From the NCBI RefSeq assembly GCF_000426245.1, contig NZ_AUEZ01000049.1:1-64000 (forward strand): 64,000 nucleotides of DNA, written 5' to 3'. The notes below the pieces were generated by a model. It searched no databases and was not told where the DNA came from. It worked only from the letters and a program-made list of their open reading frames with translations. Shown here piece after piece: positions 51,296 to 59,912 of this stretch. Both the position numbers and the translations under genes were made by a program. Each line of letters opens with the position of its first letter. Position 1 is the first letter of the stretch. This DNA is from Bradyrhizobium sp. Ai1a-2. Lineage in GTDB: Bacteria > Pseudomonadota > Alphaproteobacteria > Rhizobiales > Xanthobacteraceae.

Positions 51296-52495
51296 TTATT
51301 CGGATGCCGCGTCCAGCACCTCGCCAAACAGATCCCAATGCGTCCCCGTCCAGCGCTGCAACCGCATCTGGGTGAAGTTCATGTTGATTTTATCTGACGT
51401 GTTGACCTTGATACCCGGCTGCACCGTCGGAAGCGCAACGTCCTTGAAACTCCTGGCTTGCTTGATGATGTTTTCACGAGACAGATCATCACCGCACTGC
51501 CTGATAAGCTGCTCAAGCAGCTTCCCCTGGGTGTAGCCGAACAGGTAGTTGTTATCGGCTATATCGATGCCGGGCATGTATTTGTCGACGAAGGCACGAT
51601 AATCTTTCATGCCTTGATCCTGGTCCCAGATCGAATCGGTAGCATCTTTCGTGATCGAGCCGACGACCACGCCGGTCGAGATATCGAGGCCCGCGGGCTT
51701 TAGCGTCGCGCCGACGGAGCTGGACGGATAGTTCAGGACGATCAGCGCCTTCCAGTTCAGCTCGTGCGACTTGCGGATCGCCTGCGCTGCGAATTTCGGC
51801 GTCCCCGCTACCAGGAGCGCGGATGCGCCGGAGTTCTTCAGGTTGACAACGTGGGAGTCCACGGTCGGCTCGGTTACCTCATAGGAGGCCGTCACGACCC
51901 TCTTGTCGAAATCACTCTTCAGGAATTCCTTGAACGCGCTGACGTAGTCCTTACCAAGATCGTCATTCTGATAAAGAATTGCATACTTCGCATTGGGCAG
52001 CGTCTTGGCCAGGAACTTTGCATAGATCTTGCCTTCAGTGTCAAAGCTCACAAGACTCGTGGTCGTCAGTGGAAAATTAGAGACATCCGTGAATTTGCTC
52101 GACCCGGAAACGATTGCGATCGTCGGCACCCCCCGCGCCCTTAAGTACTTTGCCGCTGCTGTGTTGCCGGGTGTTCCGAGCTGGCTAAAAATGAAGGCGA
52201 CCTCGTCGCTCTCGACAAGCTTGCGGGCGTGCTCGACTGCCTTCGGCGGGCTATAGGCGTCGTCATAGGCGATGTAGTTGATCTTGCGCCCGTTGATGCC
52301 TCCCCGGTCGTTGATGGATTGGACATAGGCCAGGACGCTCCGGCCGACGAGGCCAATCGATGAAGCCGGGCCGCTGAAGGGAAATATCCCGCCAACCTTG
52401 ATCTCCGTCGCGGTGACCCCGGGCGTGTCGGCGGCAATTGCGGATGTCGCGAGCGCAGCAATTAGCGCGCATGCAGTCGTGAGTGCTCTGAACAA
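51296..52495 (-). CDS. ABC transporter substrate-binding protein (branched-chain amino acid type)
   Basis: 399 aa, Peripla_BP_6 fold: VTATEIKVGGIFPFSGPASSIG, VQSINDRGGINGRKINYIAYDDAYSPPKAVEHARKLVE, and LYQNDDLGKDYVSAFKEFL. I prefer the TTG start at 52495: AAGGAGG lies eight bases upstream and the product then opens with a clean signal peptide (FRALTTACALIAALATSAIA, cleavage before ADTPG). ATG 52522 is the alternative. It is a stand-alone binding protein; the nearest Liv-type permease and ATPase genes are ~9 kb to the right. Pairing with a CoA ligase points to an aromatic or aliphatic acid rather than amino acids. Confidence 0.85.
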   Translation of the reverse strand: MFRALTTACALIAALATSAIAADTPGVTATEIKVGGIFPFSGPASSIGLVGRSVLAYVQSINDRGGINGRKINYIAYDDAYSPPKAVEHARKLVESDEVAFIFSQLGTPGNTAAAKYLRARGVPTIAIVSGSSKFTDVSNFPLTTTSLVSFDTEGKIYAKFLAKTLPNAKYAILYQNDDLGKDYVSAFKEFLKSDFDKRVVTASYEVTEPTVDSHVVNLKNSGASALLVAGTPKFAAQAIRKSHELNWKALIVLNYPSSSVGATLKPAGLDISTGVVVGSITKDATDSIWDQDQGMKDYRAFVDKYMPGIDIADNNYLFGYTQGKLLEQLIRQCGDDLSRENIIKQARSFKDVALPTVQPGIKVNTSDKINMNFTQMRLQRWTGTHWDLFGEVLDAASE

Positions 52496-52894
52496 GAGGC
52501 CGTCCTCCTTCGCTGTCTCCATCCGAGCCGTCGTCCGAAGCGCGGCTTTCTTTTTGGGCCGTGGAGAAACCCACGACAATCACAAATCTACAGTTCTATT
52601 TTCGAACTTGTCAAGCAAGCAGACTGTAGCAGCTCTCTCCGCACTGCAGGATCAAGAGCCGGTGAGCCCCTAATCTCGACGATCAAATTGCGATTCGAGA
52701 GCTTATTTTGCGAATTGTGGCCCTGATCGGCTACAAATTTGAGCCGCGACTTAGCGCGCGGACAGGTTGCCAGCCACTAGTTCTTTTATCGAATTTAAGA
52801 AGGAGCGGCCTACCGCCGAAGCAAGATCATCCACTAATGTTCGCTCCGGCGCGACACGTGAGCGTCCGCACCGGAGCGAGCCAGTGTGCAAGGA
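52496..52894. other. intergenic region, nothing recognised
   Basis: About 400 bases between the binding-protein and MFS genes. It includes the promoter of the former (an A/T-rich tract near 52570-52620) and an A/T-rich block near 52680-52800. I see no gene or repeat. Confidence 0.35.
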
Positions 52895-54226
52895 TCAGGA
52901 ATTGGCCGAACCGAACTCTGTCGACTGATCGTGCTTCAGCACCAGGATAAGCAAGGCGGCCAACAGCGGCAGCACAGCGAGGAAGAGCAATCCTGCGACG
53001 GTGCTCCCTGTCGATTCCTTGAGCCAGCCGATCAAATAAGGTCCGCCGAATCCGGCGAGGCTGCCGATCGAATTGATCAGCGCGAGCCCTCCGGCGGCGG
53101 CCGACCCCGTCAGGAACGCCGCAGGCAGTGTCCAGAACAATCCGAATGCCGCAAAGCCGGCCATTGAAGCAATGATGAGGGCGACCATGGTGAGCGTGAG
53201 ATTGCCTCCATGAGCGGATGCCGCAAGGCCGGCCGATGACACCAGGAGCGCCACCACGATGTGACGAATGCGCTCACGCTTGCGGTCGGAACGTGCCCCC
53301 CACAACACCATCGCCAGTGCACCGAATGCAAAGGGTAAGGCGCTTGCAAAGCCGGTCTGCACGTTCGACAGACCAAAGCCCTTCACGATCTGAGGCAGCC
53401 AGAACTGCACACCGTATAGACCCGCCAGGAGCCCGAAATAGACCAAACCCAGCGCAACGACCTTGGGCGACCGCAGCGCTTCGCCCAACGACAGTTTGTG
53501 TGTCGCTTCTACAGATGCACGCTCGCTCGCAAGCTTCGCCTCGAGCCACGCTTTTTGGTTCGGCGCCAGCCATCCTGCGTCCGACGGACGATCCCGGAGA
53601 TAGACCAGCGCAACCAGACCGAGGATGACCGAAGGCAAACCTTCGGCAATGAAGAGCCACTGCCAGCCTTTCAATCCGAGGACGTTGTCCAGCTCGAGCA
53701 ACAGGCCGCAGAGCGGACTGCCAAGCACCGCGGAGAGCGGTGCTCCGAGGATGAAGGCCGACATCACGCGTGCGCGGTATTCAGCTGGGAACCAATAAGT
53801 GAGATAGAGGATGATTCCTGGAAAGAAGCCGGCTTCGGCCAAGCCAAGCAGGAAGCGAATGACATAGAAGCCCGTCGCCCCGGTGACGAAGGCCGTACAG
53901 GCGGAAATCAAACCCCAAACGATCATGATGCGCGCGATCCAGCGCCTGGCACCAAAGCGATGCAGCGCAAGATTGCTCGGGATCTCGAGGATGAAGTAGC
54001 CGATGAAGAAGATTCCGGCGCCCCAGGCATAGACCAGCGGCGAGAAGCCAAGATCTGCGTTCATGGTCAGCGCCGCAAAGCTGACATTCACCCGGTCAAG
54101 CACACAGAAAAAGTACGCTACGACAAGAAACGGGATCAGCCGGTACGAGATCTTCAAGATCGTAGACTGCTCGACATCCTGTATCTCGGATGAAACGCGC
54201 ACATGGCTCGATATGGCTTCGCTCAA
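52895..54226 (-). CDS. MFS transporter, ACS (anion:cation symporter) family
   Basis: 443 aa, 12 membrane spans. RLIPFLVVAYFFCVLDRVNVSFAALTMNADLGFS at the start and GLAEAGFFPGIILYLTYWFPAEYRARVMSAF are hallmarks of the ACS family (glucarate, phthalate, 4-hydroxyphenylacetate, tartrate permeases). The TTG start at 54226 has AAGGGGGG five bases before it, and no good ATG exists upstream. It imports an organic anion with H+. The two class II aldolase-family genes lie upstream on the same strand, 184 nt away, so it may import their substrate. Confidence 0.85.
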   Translation of the reverse strand: MSEAISSHVRVSSEIQDVEQSTILKISYRLIPFLVVAYFFCVLDRVNVSFAALTMNADLGFSPLVYAWGAGIFFIGYFILEIPSNLALHRFGARRWIARIMIVWGLISACTAFVTGATGFYVIRFLLGLAEAGFFPGIILYLTYWFPAEYRARVMSAFILGAPLSAVLGSPLCGLLLELDNVLGLKGWQWLFIAEGLPSVILGLVALVYLRDRPSDAGWLAPNQKAWLEAKLASERASVEATHKLSLGEALRSPKVVALGLVYFGLLAGLYGVQFWLPQIVKGFGLSNVQTGFASALPFAFGALAMVLWGARSDRKRERIRHIVVALLVSSAGLAASAHGGNLTLTMVALIIASMAGFAAFGLFWTLPAAFLTGSAAAGGLALINSIGSLAGFGGPYLIGWLKESTGSTVAGLLFLAVLPLLAALLILVLKHDQSTEFGSANS

Positions 54227-54270
54227 TTTAACCCCCCTTGCTGTCTTGTGTTTTATTGGTTTGATGAGAC

Positions 54271-54291
54271 GGGAGCCCGCTGCAGGCTCCC
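54271..54291. terminator. GGGAGCC-GGCTCCC hairpin
   Basis: Perfect 7-bp stem GGGAGCC (54271-54277) and GGCTCCC (54285-54291) with a 7-base loop, between the aldolase-family gene and the MFS gene. Neither strand has a strong T-run after it, so it may be a processing hairpin or attenuator instead of a terminator. Confidence 0.35.
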
Positions 54292-54410
54292 GCGAGTCCG
54301 CGTCAGCCGCGGGCATTCCGGCCCGTGGCGTCGAGAAGATGCACTCTATCCATCCGCAATCACGCGACCGTGGCGACGCGGCGGCGGCGCGTCGGATCGA
54401 AATGCCGTCT

Positions 54411-55205
54411 CTACGATCGGAAATTCAGTCCCTGGGCATCCAGTTGGCGCACCAAGGCCGCGTAGGTGTCTTGACCGAAGCCATGATCTTTATCGAAGCC
54501 CTTCGCGACCGCGGACTGAGATTGCTGGACGGTCCTGCTCAGCACGGCCTCTCCCAACGGACGCAGCTCTTGCCCGATCTTCATGGTGTTGACCTGCACC
54601 TCGCAGGCGCGCTGCAACTGATACATTCGGAAGAACGCGGCGGCTGCCGTTTCACCACAGGCAAGGAGCCCGTGGTGGCGAAGGATCATGTAGTTCTTGT
54701 CGCCGAGGGACTTCACCAGCCTTTCGCGCTCGGCCAAGTCGATCGAGATGCCCTCGAAATCGTGGTAGGCAACCTGGCCGTAGAGCTGCGCACCGTAGAA
54801 ATTGTGCGGCGACAGGCCGTGCTCCGAGCACGCCACCGTCACACCCTCCGTCGTGTGGGTGTGCACGATGTAATGCGCGTCTTCTCGCGCCATATGGATA
54901 GCTGAGTGGATTGTAAATCCCGGCGCGTTGACGCGGGCGTTGCTGCCATCTACCACGCGGCCATCGACATCGATCTTGACGAGATTGGACGCGGTGATTT
55001 CGTTGTACAACAGGCCGAACTGATTGATCAGGAAGTGACGTTCGGGCCCAGGCACCCGCGCGGTGATGTGGTTGTAGATGAGCTCCGTCCAGCCGAACAT
55101 GTGGCAGATGCGATAGAAGGCGGCGAGGTCCTCGCGCGCCTTCCGCTCTTCCGTCGAAAGGTTAGCCGCAGCAGTCCCGACCGCGGGCCTCGCATGCTTG
55201 TTCAT
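54411..55205 (-). CDS. class II aldolase/adducin family protein 1
   Basis: 264 aa. Zinc-binding histidines are visible in IVHTHTTEGV (HTHT) and ILRHHGLLACGE, with GWTELIYNHITARVPG at the N-terminal active-site side. The family includes fuculose/ribulose phosphate aldolases and decarboxylases, but this sub-branch (long, in transporter operons, with FLINQFGLLYNEITASNL) has no assigned reaction that I know. ATG at 55205. It lies 25 nt downstream of its paralog at 55231. Confidence 0.82.
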   Translation of the reverse strand: MNKHARPAVGTAAANLSTEERKAREDLAAFYRICHMFGWTELIYNHITARVPGPERHFLINQFGLLYNEITASNLVKIDVDGRVVDGSNARVNAPGFTIHSAIHMAREDAHYIVHTHTTEGVTVACSEHGLSPHNFYGAQLYGQVAYHDFEGISIDLAERERLVKSLGDKNYMILRHHGLLACGETAAAAFFRMYQLQRACEVQVNTMKIGQELRPLGEAVLSRTVQQSQSAVAKGFDKDHGFGQDTYAALVRQLDAQGLNFRS

Positions 55206-55230
55206 CGTCGTGTTCCTCCGCTTGTCGCGA

Positions 55231-56052
55231 TCAGTCGAGAAAGTCCGGTTGCTCTTTCAGGATGCGCGCATACAGGGACTGAAACTGGAACCAGCCCGTA
55301 AACGCAGTGCCGATGATCTGGAAAGCCTGCTCGGCGGACTTTTCCGAGATCATCTTGAGCGGCTGCCCGCTGCGCGCGGCGGCGGCTTCCGCGAGCAGCT
55401 GGACCTGGCAGGAGCGCTCCATGGTGATGAACCACCACGCCGCCTCATCCACAGTCTTGCCGACAGTCAGCAGCCCATGGTTCTGGAGTATTGCGGCCTT
55501 GCCGGACCCGAGCGCTTCGGCGATCCGCTGCCCTTCGTCCAGCTCGACGGCAACGCCGCCATAGTCATCGTAAAGCGCATGATCGTTGTAAAAGGCGCAG
55601 ACGTCCTGTGAGATCGGATCGAGTTTCCGCCCCAGCGCGGCGAACGCCCGCCCATAGGTCGAGTGTGCATGCGCGGCACCAACGGAATCGGGCCGCGCGG
55701 CATGAACGCGCGAATGAATGGCGAAGGCCGCGGCATTCACCGGCCGGCCGCCCTCGACCACCTTGCCATTGTGATCGACCCTTATCAGGTCGGACACCTT
55801 GATCAGGCTGAAATGCATTCCGAACGGATTGACCCAAAACGTGTCCGTGAACTCGGGATCGCGAGCCGTGATGTGTCCGACGACCCCCTCATCGAAGCCA
55901 AACTTGGAAAACAGCCGAAAGGCCCCAGCGAGCCGCTGCTTACGATGCAGCCGCTCTTCCTGGAGGGTCGCGAACACCGGCGGCTGCGGCAGATCCGAGT
56001 ACATCTTCACTGCTTCGGTTGTCGGGCGATCGATTTTCTGGACGACGTTCAT
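55231..56052 (-). CDS. class II aldolase/adducin family protein 2
   Basis: 273 aa. HSRVHAARPDSVGAAHAHSTYG (HAHS zinc ligands) and ILQNHGLLTVG (third His) are present, and FGFDEGVVGHITARDPEF opens the active site. ATG 56052 has GAGGAGA five bases upstream; the frame beyond is unlikely coding. It is paralogous to the 54411 gene but only moderately similar. The two may act together or on related substrates. It is divergent from the LysR pseudogene, with two inverted repeats between them. Confidence 0.82.
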   Translation of the reverse strand: MNVVQKIDRPTTEAVKMYSDLPQPPVFATLQEERLHRKQRLAGAFRLFSKFGFDEGVVGHITARDPEFTDTFWVNPFGMHFSLIKVSDLIRVDHNGKVVEGGRPVNAAAFAIHSRVHAARPDSVGAAHAHSTYGRAFAALGRKLDPISQDVCAFYNDHALYDDYGGVAVELDEGQRIAEALGSGKAAILQNHGLLTVGKTVDEAAWWFITMERSCQVQLLAEAAAARSGQPLKMISEKSAEQAFQIIGTAFTGWFQFQSLYARILKEQPDFLD

Positions 56053-56170
56053 GTGGTTCTCCTCTACTGTGCTTTGCGCGGTCGCTTCGGCCTGCGCTCG
56101 CCGCTTCAAGCAACCTCGAACAGGCGGCGATGCCATGACCTATCCGCGTATTCGCTAGTTGCTTGGTAAT

Positions 56171-56213
56171 GACCGGGCACCGATTCCCGGTCGATTGACC
56201 TCTCAGCGGTCAA
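56171..56213. promoter_or_regulatory. two adjacent perfect inverted repeats
   Basis: GACCGGG-N8-CCCGGTC (56171-56192) and TTGACCTCTCAGCGGTCAA (56195-56213, TTGACC-N7-GGTCAA) lie side by side in the divergent promoter region. Both contain GACC/GGTC half-sites. They are likely operators for the LysR-type or a GntR/IclR-type factor. Confidence 0.5.
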
Positions 56214-56350
56214 ATGTCCTCCCTGTCGGCTTGCGGTTTTTTCCGTCGCGTGCCGCGCGCACGTCGTGGAAACCGCGTTGCTTGTGTTCGTGGTTGATGT
56301 CAGCATGGTGAACTGCAGCCGACCCAGCAAATGAAAATCCTTGCGATCAT

Positions 56351-57303
56351 ATGAGTCCAATTCACATGCAGCGCTCGCGATCTTCCTTGCCGCCCCTGTC
56401 CACGCTTCGTGCCTTTGAAGCCGCCGTCAGATTCGGCAGCTTCAAGGCAGCAGCGGAAAACCTCCGGCTGACGCAATCAGCTATCAGTCATCAAATCCAT
56501 TCGCTTGAAACGCACTTCCGCGTGAAGCTGTTTGTGCGTGTCGGAAACAAGCTGGTCTTGACCACGGATGGGAAAAGCTATGGAGCCTCCATACTGAAGG
56601 CATTCGCTGAAATGAGCCGCGCGGGCGAAGGTCTCCTGAATCGCAGTGGCAGCGAGATTATCAGAATCAGCGCCTCTCCGAGCTTCGCAGCTTTTGCTGC
56701 ACTGCCTCACATCGGAAAACTGAAGGCCATGAATGGATCGCTCGATGTGCGGCTTGAAGCACGCAACACCAGTGTCGACTTCGATGCTGAAAGCATCGAC
56801 GCGGCCATTCAGGTCGGGGTACCGATTGAGCGCGGGCTCAGCACGCACCGCATTTTTCGGTCGAAAATCGCTCCGCTCGCCACCAAACGCTGTGCGATAG
56901 ATACGGCGTCATCCGGACAGAGCGGGACGTTGCGGCACTGCCGCTAATCGAGCTCAACAACGTTCCCGGTTTATGGGAGCAATGGTTCGCACAGGCTGAT
57001 GCGAGCATCAAGCTACCGGATCTCGTGCTATCCAGCGATAGTCTGCTTGCGGCTTTGCAAATGGCAGAGTCGGGCGTCGGCGCCGTATTGGCTCCCCTGC
57101 CCTTGGTGGCACCGTTGGTGGCGTCCGGGCGGCTCAAAGTCCTGCTTCGACCTCGCTCGCTACCAGAGGCCCCAGATTTTCATTTGGTGTATCGGACGGC
57201 GGATGCGAACACGGCGAGAATCAAATCAATACGCCGGTGGCTTAAGGACATCGTCGTTTCGCTGGAACGTCAGGGCAGCGCCTGCGAGCGTTTGCGTCAG
57301 TGA
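56351..57303 (+). pseudogene. LysR-family regulator (GcvA-like), frameshifted
   Basis: The first frame (56351-56947) encodes the LysR HTH (LPPLSTLRAFEAAVRFGSFKAAAENLRLTQSAISHQIHSLE) and half of the effector domain, then runs out of phase after KIAPLATKR near 56887. The second frame continues from about 56887 with LCDRYGVIRTERDVAALPLIELNNVPGLWEQWF to the end at 57303, the normal C-terminal half. Upstream codons start at positions of phase 2 and downstream ones at phase 1, consistent with one lost base. It is either a recent inactivation or a sequencing error. A full-length product would be ~317 aa. Confidence 0.8.
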
Positions 57304-57481
57304 GTTCAACATGCCGCATAGGATTTTCCCCGAGGAGGTTCTGTTCAACTTTTTCTTACGGTATAATATGTTTGACGTCATACCAACGGGCGTGATCCGC
57401 GCTGAACGGAATGTGACGGGCTACTTTGCTCGCGGAGGCCCAACCTTTTAATCACCGCCGCGAGAGAGCTTCGGAGGGAAG

Positions 57482-58363
57482 ATGCCTGAACAGACGGATA
57501 TGTTTCCCGGGTTCGAAACACACTCTATCGAGACAAGCCTTGGTCGGATCTTTGCGCGCAGCGGAGGCAAGGGACCGCCATTGCTGTTGCTGCACGGCTA
57601 TCCTCAGTCGCACGTAATGTGGCATCGCGTGAGCCCGGCACTAGCAAATCATTTCACGTTGTTTCTGGTCGATCTGCCCGGTTACGGCGCGTCAGACATA
57701 CCTCCGAGCGACCCTGATCACCGGTCGTACACGAAGCGCGCGATGGCACAGGCCATGATCGAGGCCATGGAGCGATTGGGACATGAACAATTCGCGCTGG
57801 CCGGTCATGATCGCGGCGGTCGAGTCGGCTATCGCTTGGCCCTGGATCACCCGCGGCGACTTAGCAAGCTGGCATTGCTCGACATCCTCCCAACCTACGA
57901 TTATTGGAACAGCCTCAATCGGCTCTCGGCGCTGCGCATTTACCATTGGACGTTCCTGGCCCAGCCCTCTCCCGTTCCGGAAGATCTGATTCGGGGGGAT
58001 CCAGGCTATTTTCGACGCATCTTCGATGCCAAGTTCGATCCTGTCGCTGTCGAGCACTATCTGCATTCGTTGGAAGATCCGCGCCGGATACACGCAATAT
58101 GCGAGGACTATCGCGCCGGAGCTTATGCGGACTTCGAGCACGATGAGGCAGATCTGACCGCCGGGCGAAAGATCGAAGTCCCGCTCTACGTAATATGGGG
58201 AACGAAGGGCATTGCCTCCTCGGCAGGCACACCTATCGAGGTATGGAAACGGTGGGCAACGAATGTAACGGGATCTGCCGTGGATGCCGGGCATTTCATG
58301 TGCGAGGAGAACCCTCACGACACGAGCCAAGCCTTGCTGGACTTTCTCACTCGAGCGCGATGA
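57482..58363 (+). CDS. fluoroacetate/haloacetate-dehalogenase-type alpha/beta hydrolase
   Basis: 293 aa. By position it matches the Rhodopseudomonas fluoroacetate dehalogenase (RPA1163) as I remember it: nucleophile Asp110 with Arg111 and Arg114 in GHDRGGRVGYR, Asp134 in LDILPTYDYW, halide-binding His155-Trp156 in IYHWTFLAQP, Tyr in DYRAGAYADFEHD, and catalytic His271 in DAGHFMCEENP. The cap region after GDPGYFRR is ~9 residues shorter than in RPA1163. It would hydrolyse a halocarboxylic acid to the hydroxy acid with halide release. AGGGAAG lies upstream of the ATG at 57482. It stands alone. Confidence 0.82.
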   Translation: MPEQTDMFPGFETHSIETSLGRIFARSGGKGPPLLLLHGYPQSHVMWHRVSPALANHFTLFLVDLPGYGASDIPPSDPDHRSYTKRAMAQAMIEAMERLGHEQFALAGHDRGGRVGYRLALDHPRRLSKLALLDILPTYDYWNSLNRLSALRIYHWTFLAQPSPVPEDLIRGDPGYFRRIFDAKFDPVAVEHYLHSLEDPRRIHAICEDYRAGAYADFEHDEADLTAGRKIEVPLYVIWGTKGIASSAGTPIEVWKRWATNVTGSAVDAGHFMCEENPHDTSQALLDFLTRAR

Positions 58364-58402
58364 TTTTTCTTCGAAGCATCATCCCGCTCTATCTTTTTGT
58401 TT

Positions 58403-58477
58403 GAGCATGACCTCGGCGCAAAACGCTTCGCGTTTGCCGCGAGGGAAAACCGGTATCCACTTTTCCGGATCATGCTC
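58403..58477. repeat. dispersed 75-bp intergenic repeat (GAGCATGA...TCATGCTC)
   Basis: Ends form an inverted repeat GAGCATGA / TCATGCTC. Inside are GCAAAACGCTTCGCGTTTG and AACCGGTATCCACTTTTCC, an intergenic element common in Bradyrhizobium, Rhodopseudomonas and relatives as I remember. It lies between the convergent hydrolase and GST genes and may form an extended hairpin. Confidence 0.65.
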
Positions 58478-58492
58478 CAGCAACGCTTGCCT

Positions 58493-59152
58493 CTAAGGTG
58501 AGGCATGCCCTCCGGGACTGTTTGCCTTCTCGCCAGCGCGATAGCCATCCCGCGCAGTCGTACGCGACAAGTACGATTCGGCGCTGTCGCAGATCCCGAC
58601 ACCATAGTCGATCGCCCAGATCAGACACGTGGTCAACAGGATGTCGGCAGTGGTGAATTGATCTCCCATCAAGTAGGATCGCCCGTCTCTCAAGGCGACG
58701 TCGACGTTCCGCAGCTGGTCCCTGAAATACTCCCCGGCGCGTTGGACGACGTCCGGAGCGTGACCATAGAGATGCGCCAGCCCTTTGACTGTACCGTGTC
58801 TTCGCATCACATAAAGACTGGTTGAATCCAGCTCGGTGACGATGAAGAAACACCATTCGAGCCACTTGGCGTAAAGCATGGGATCATCGGGAATGAGCGA
58901 GATTTCGCCATTGCCGTAACGCCGCGCCAGATAGGCGACGATCGCCGCACTTTCGCCGATGGTCAGCTCTTCGTCTTGCAGTAACGGGATCTTCTGGCGC
59001 GGACTTAAGGCCGTGAACTCAGCCGTTTTGGTTTCCCCTGTGCGCGGCAGGATCGGACGCACGTCGTATGCAAGTCCGAGTTCGTGGAGGGCCCAATGCG
59101 GTCGGATTGTCCGAGATGTCCCTGCGCCCCAAAGAATCAGATTGGCGGTCAT
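58493..59152 (-). CDS. glutathione S-transferase family protein
   Basis: 219 aa. A thioredoxin-like N-terminal domain (ILWGAGTSRTIRPHWALHELGL, with KIPLLQDEELTIGESAAIVAYLARRYG binding glutathione) is followed by an all-helical C-terminal domain (YLMGDQFTTADILLTTCLIWAIDYG). ATG 59152 follows the SDR stop by one base (TGAGATG), so it is the last gene of the livH-GST operon. Its role with a CoA transferase and SDR is unclear. It may protect from or process a reactive intermediate. Confidence 0.85.
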   Translation of the reverse strand: MTANLILWGAGTSRTIRPHWALHELGLAYDVRPILPRTGETKTAEFTALSPRQKIPLLQDEELTIGESAAIVAYLARRYGNGEISLIPDDPMLYAKWLEWCFFIVTELDSTSLYVMRRHGTVKGLAHLYGHAPDVVQRAGEYFRDQLRNVDVALRDGRSYLMGDQFTTADILLTTCLIWAIDYGVGICDSAESYLSRTTARDGYRAGEKANSPGGHASP

Positions 59153-59153
59153 C

Positions 59154-59894
59154 TCACCAGGTCTCCGCACTCGGCCGCAAATCCAGCTCATGAGTCCAGC
59201 CGTCGCGACTCTGGTGATGAGCGAACCAGTAGGCTTCCGCAATCGAAGACGTCTTGGTCAAGCTATCAGGCTTGATCGTTGCAGTATCCACGCCCGACGC
59301 CTTAAGGCGCTGATGGATCGCAGCACTGTCGATGGCGGCATCGATGATCAGATGCACAACGTGAATGTCTTTCGGCCCCAGTTCGCGTGCCATCGCCTGC
59401 GCGACCGCCCGCAATCCGAATTTCGCGGCCGAGAAAGCCGCGAAGCCCGTGCCGCCTCGCAGGCTCGCCGTCGCGCCTGTGAACAGGATCGTACCCCGGC
59501 CACGCGGCAGCATGTGGCTGGCCGCCTCGCGGCCGACCAGAAATCCCGCGTAGCAGGCGAGTTCCCACGCCTTGAAGAACAGCTTTTCTGTCGTCTCGAG
59601 GAGAGGTTTGTTGACGTTCGAACCGGCATTGAACAGGCAAACCTCGATTGGCCCAATCTCCTTTTCTACTGTAGCGAACAGTCGCTGCACTTCCTCTTCC
59701 TTGCGGGCGTCGACCGAAAAGGCATAGAAAGGATGCCCCATCGCTCTCAACTCCTCACCCAACTGATGGGACTTCTCGGCCTCTCGTCTTGCGATACACA
59801 CTGTGAAGCCGCCTTGCGCAAAGCGCTTCGCTACTGCTGCACCAATCGCATCGCCGGCTCCGACAAGCAGCGCCACCTTTTCAGCTTTTGACAT
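59154..59894 (-). CDS. atypical short-chain dehydrogenase/reductase
   Basis: 246 aa. A Rossmann fold with LLVGAGDAIGAAVAKRFAQGG (GxxxAIG variant of TGxxxGxG) and LFNAGSN (NAG motif). The catalytic Ser is at LFTGATASLRGG and the usual YxxxK is replaced by FSAAK (Tyr to Phe). The Tyr is normally the catalytic acid, so the enzyme may use another mechanism, or be a binding protein. GGAGACGCTTAC precedes the ATG. It lies between the CoA transferase and GST genes in one operon. Confidence 0.82.
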   Translation of the reverse strand: MSKAEKVALLVGAGDAIGAAVAKRFAQGGFTVCIARREAEKSHQLGEELRAMGHPFYAFSVDARKEEEVQRLFATVEKEIGPIEVCLFNAGSNVNKPLLETTEKLFFKAWELACYAGFLVGREAASHMLPRGRGTILFTGATASLRGGTGFAAFSAAKFGLRAVAQAMARELGPKDIHVVHLIIDAAIDSAAIHQRLKASGVDTATIKPDSLTKTSSIAEAYWFAHHQSRDGWTHELDLRPSAETW

Positions 59895-59912
59895 GTAAGC
59901 GTCTCCAATTCG

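Noticed and set aside
54271..54291. Strong rho-independent terminator
   Set aside because: Good stem but no T-run on either strand, so recorded only as a hairpin of uncertain role.
58493..59152. The GST as maleylacetoacetate isomerase partner of the fumarylacetoacetase
   Set aside because: It lies 11 kb away in another operon and lacks the SSCxWRVRIAL-type active-site motif of those isomerases.
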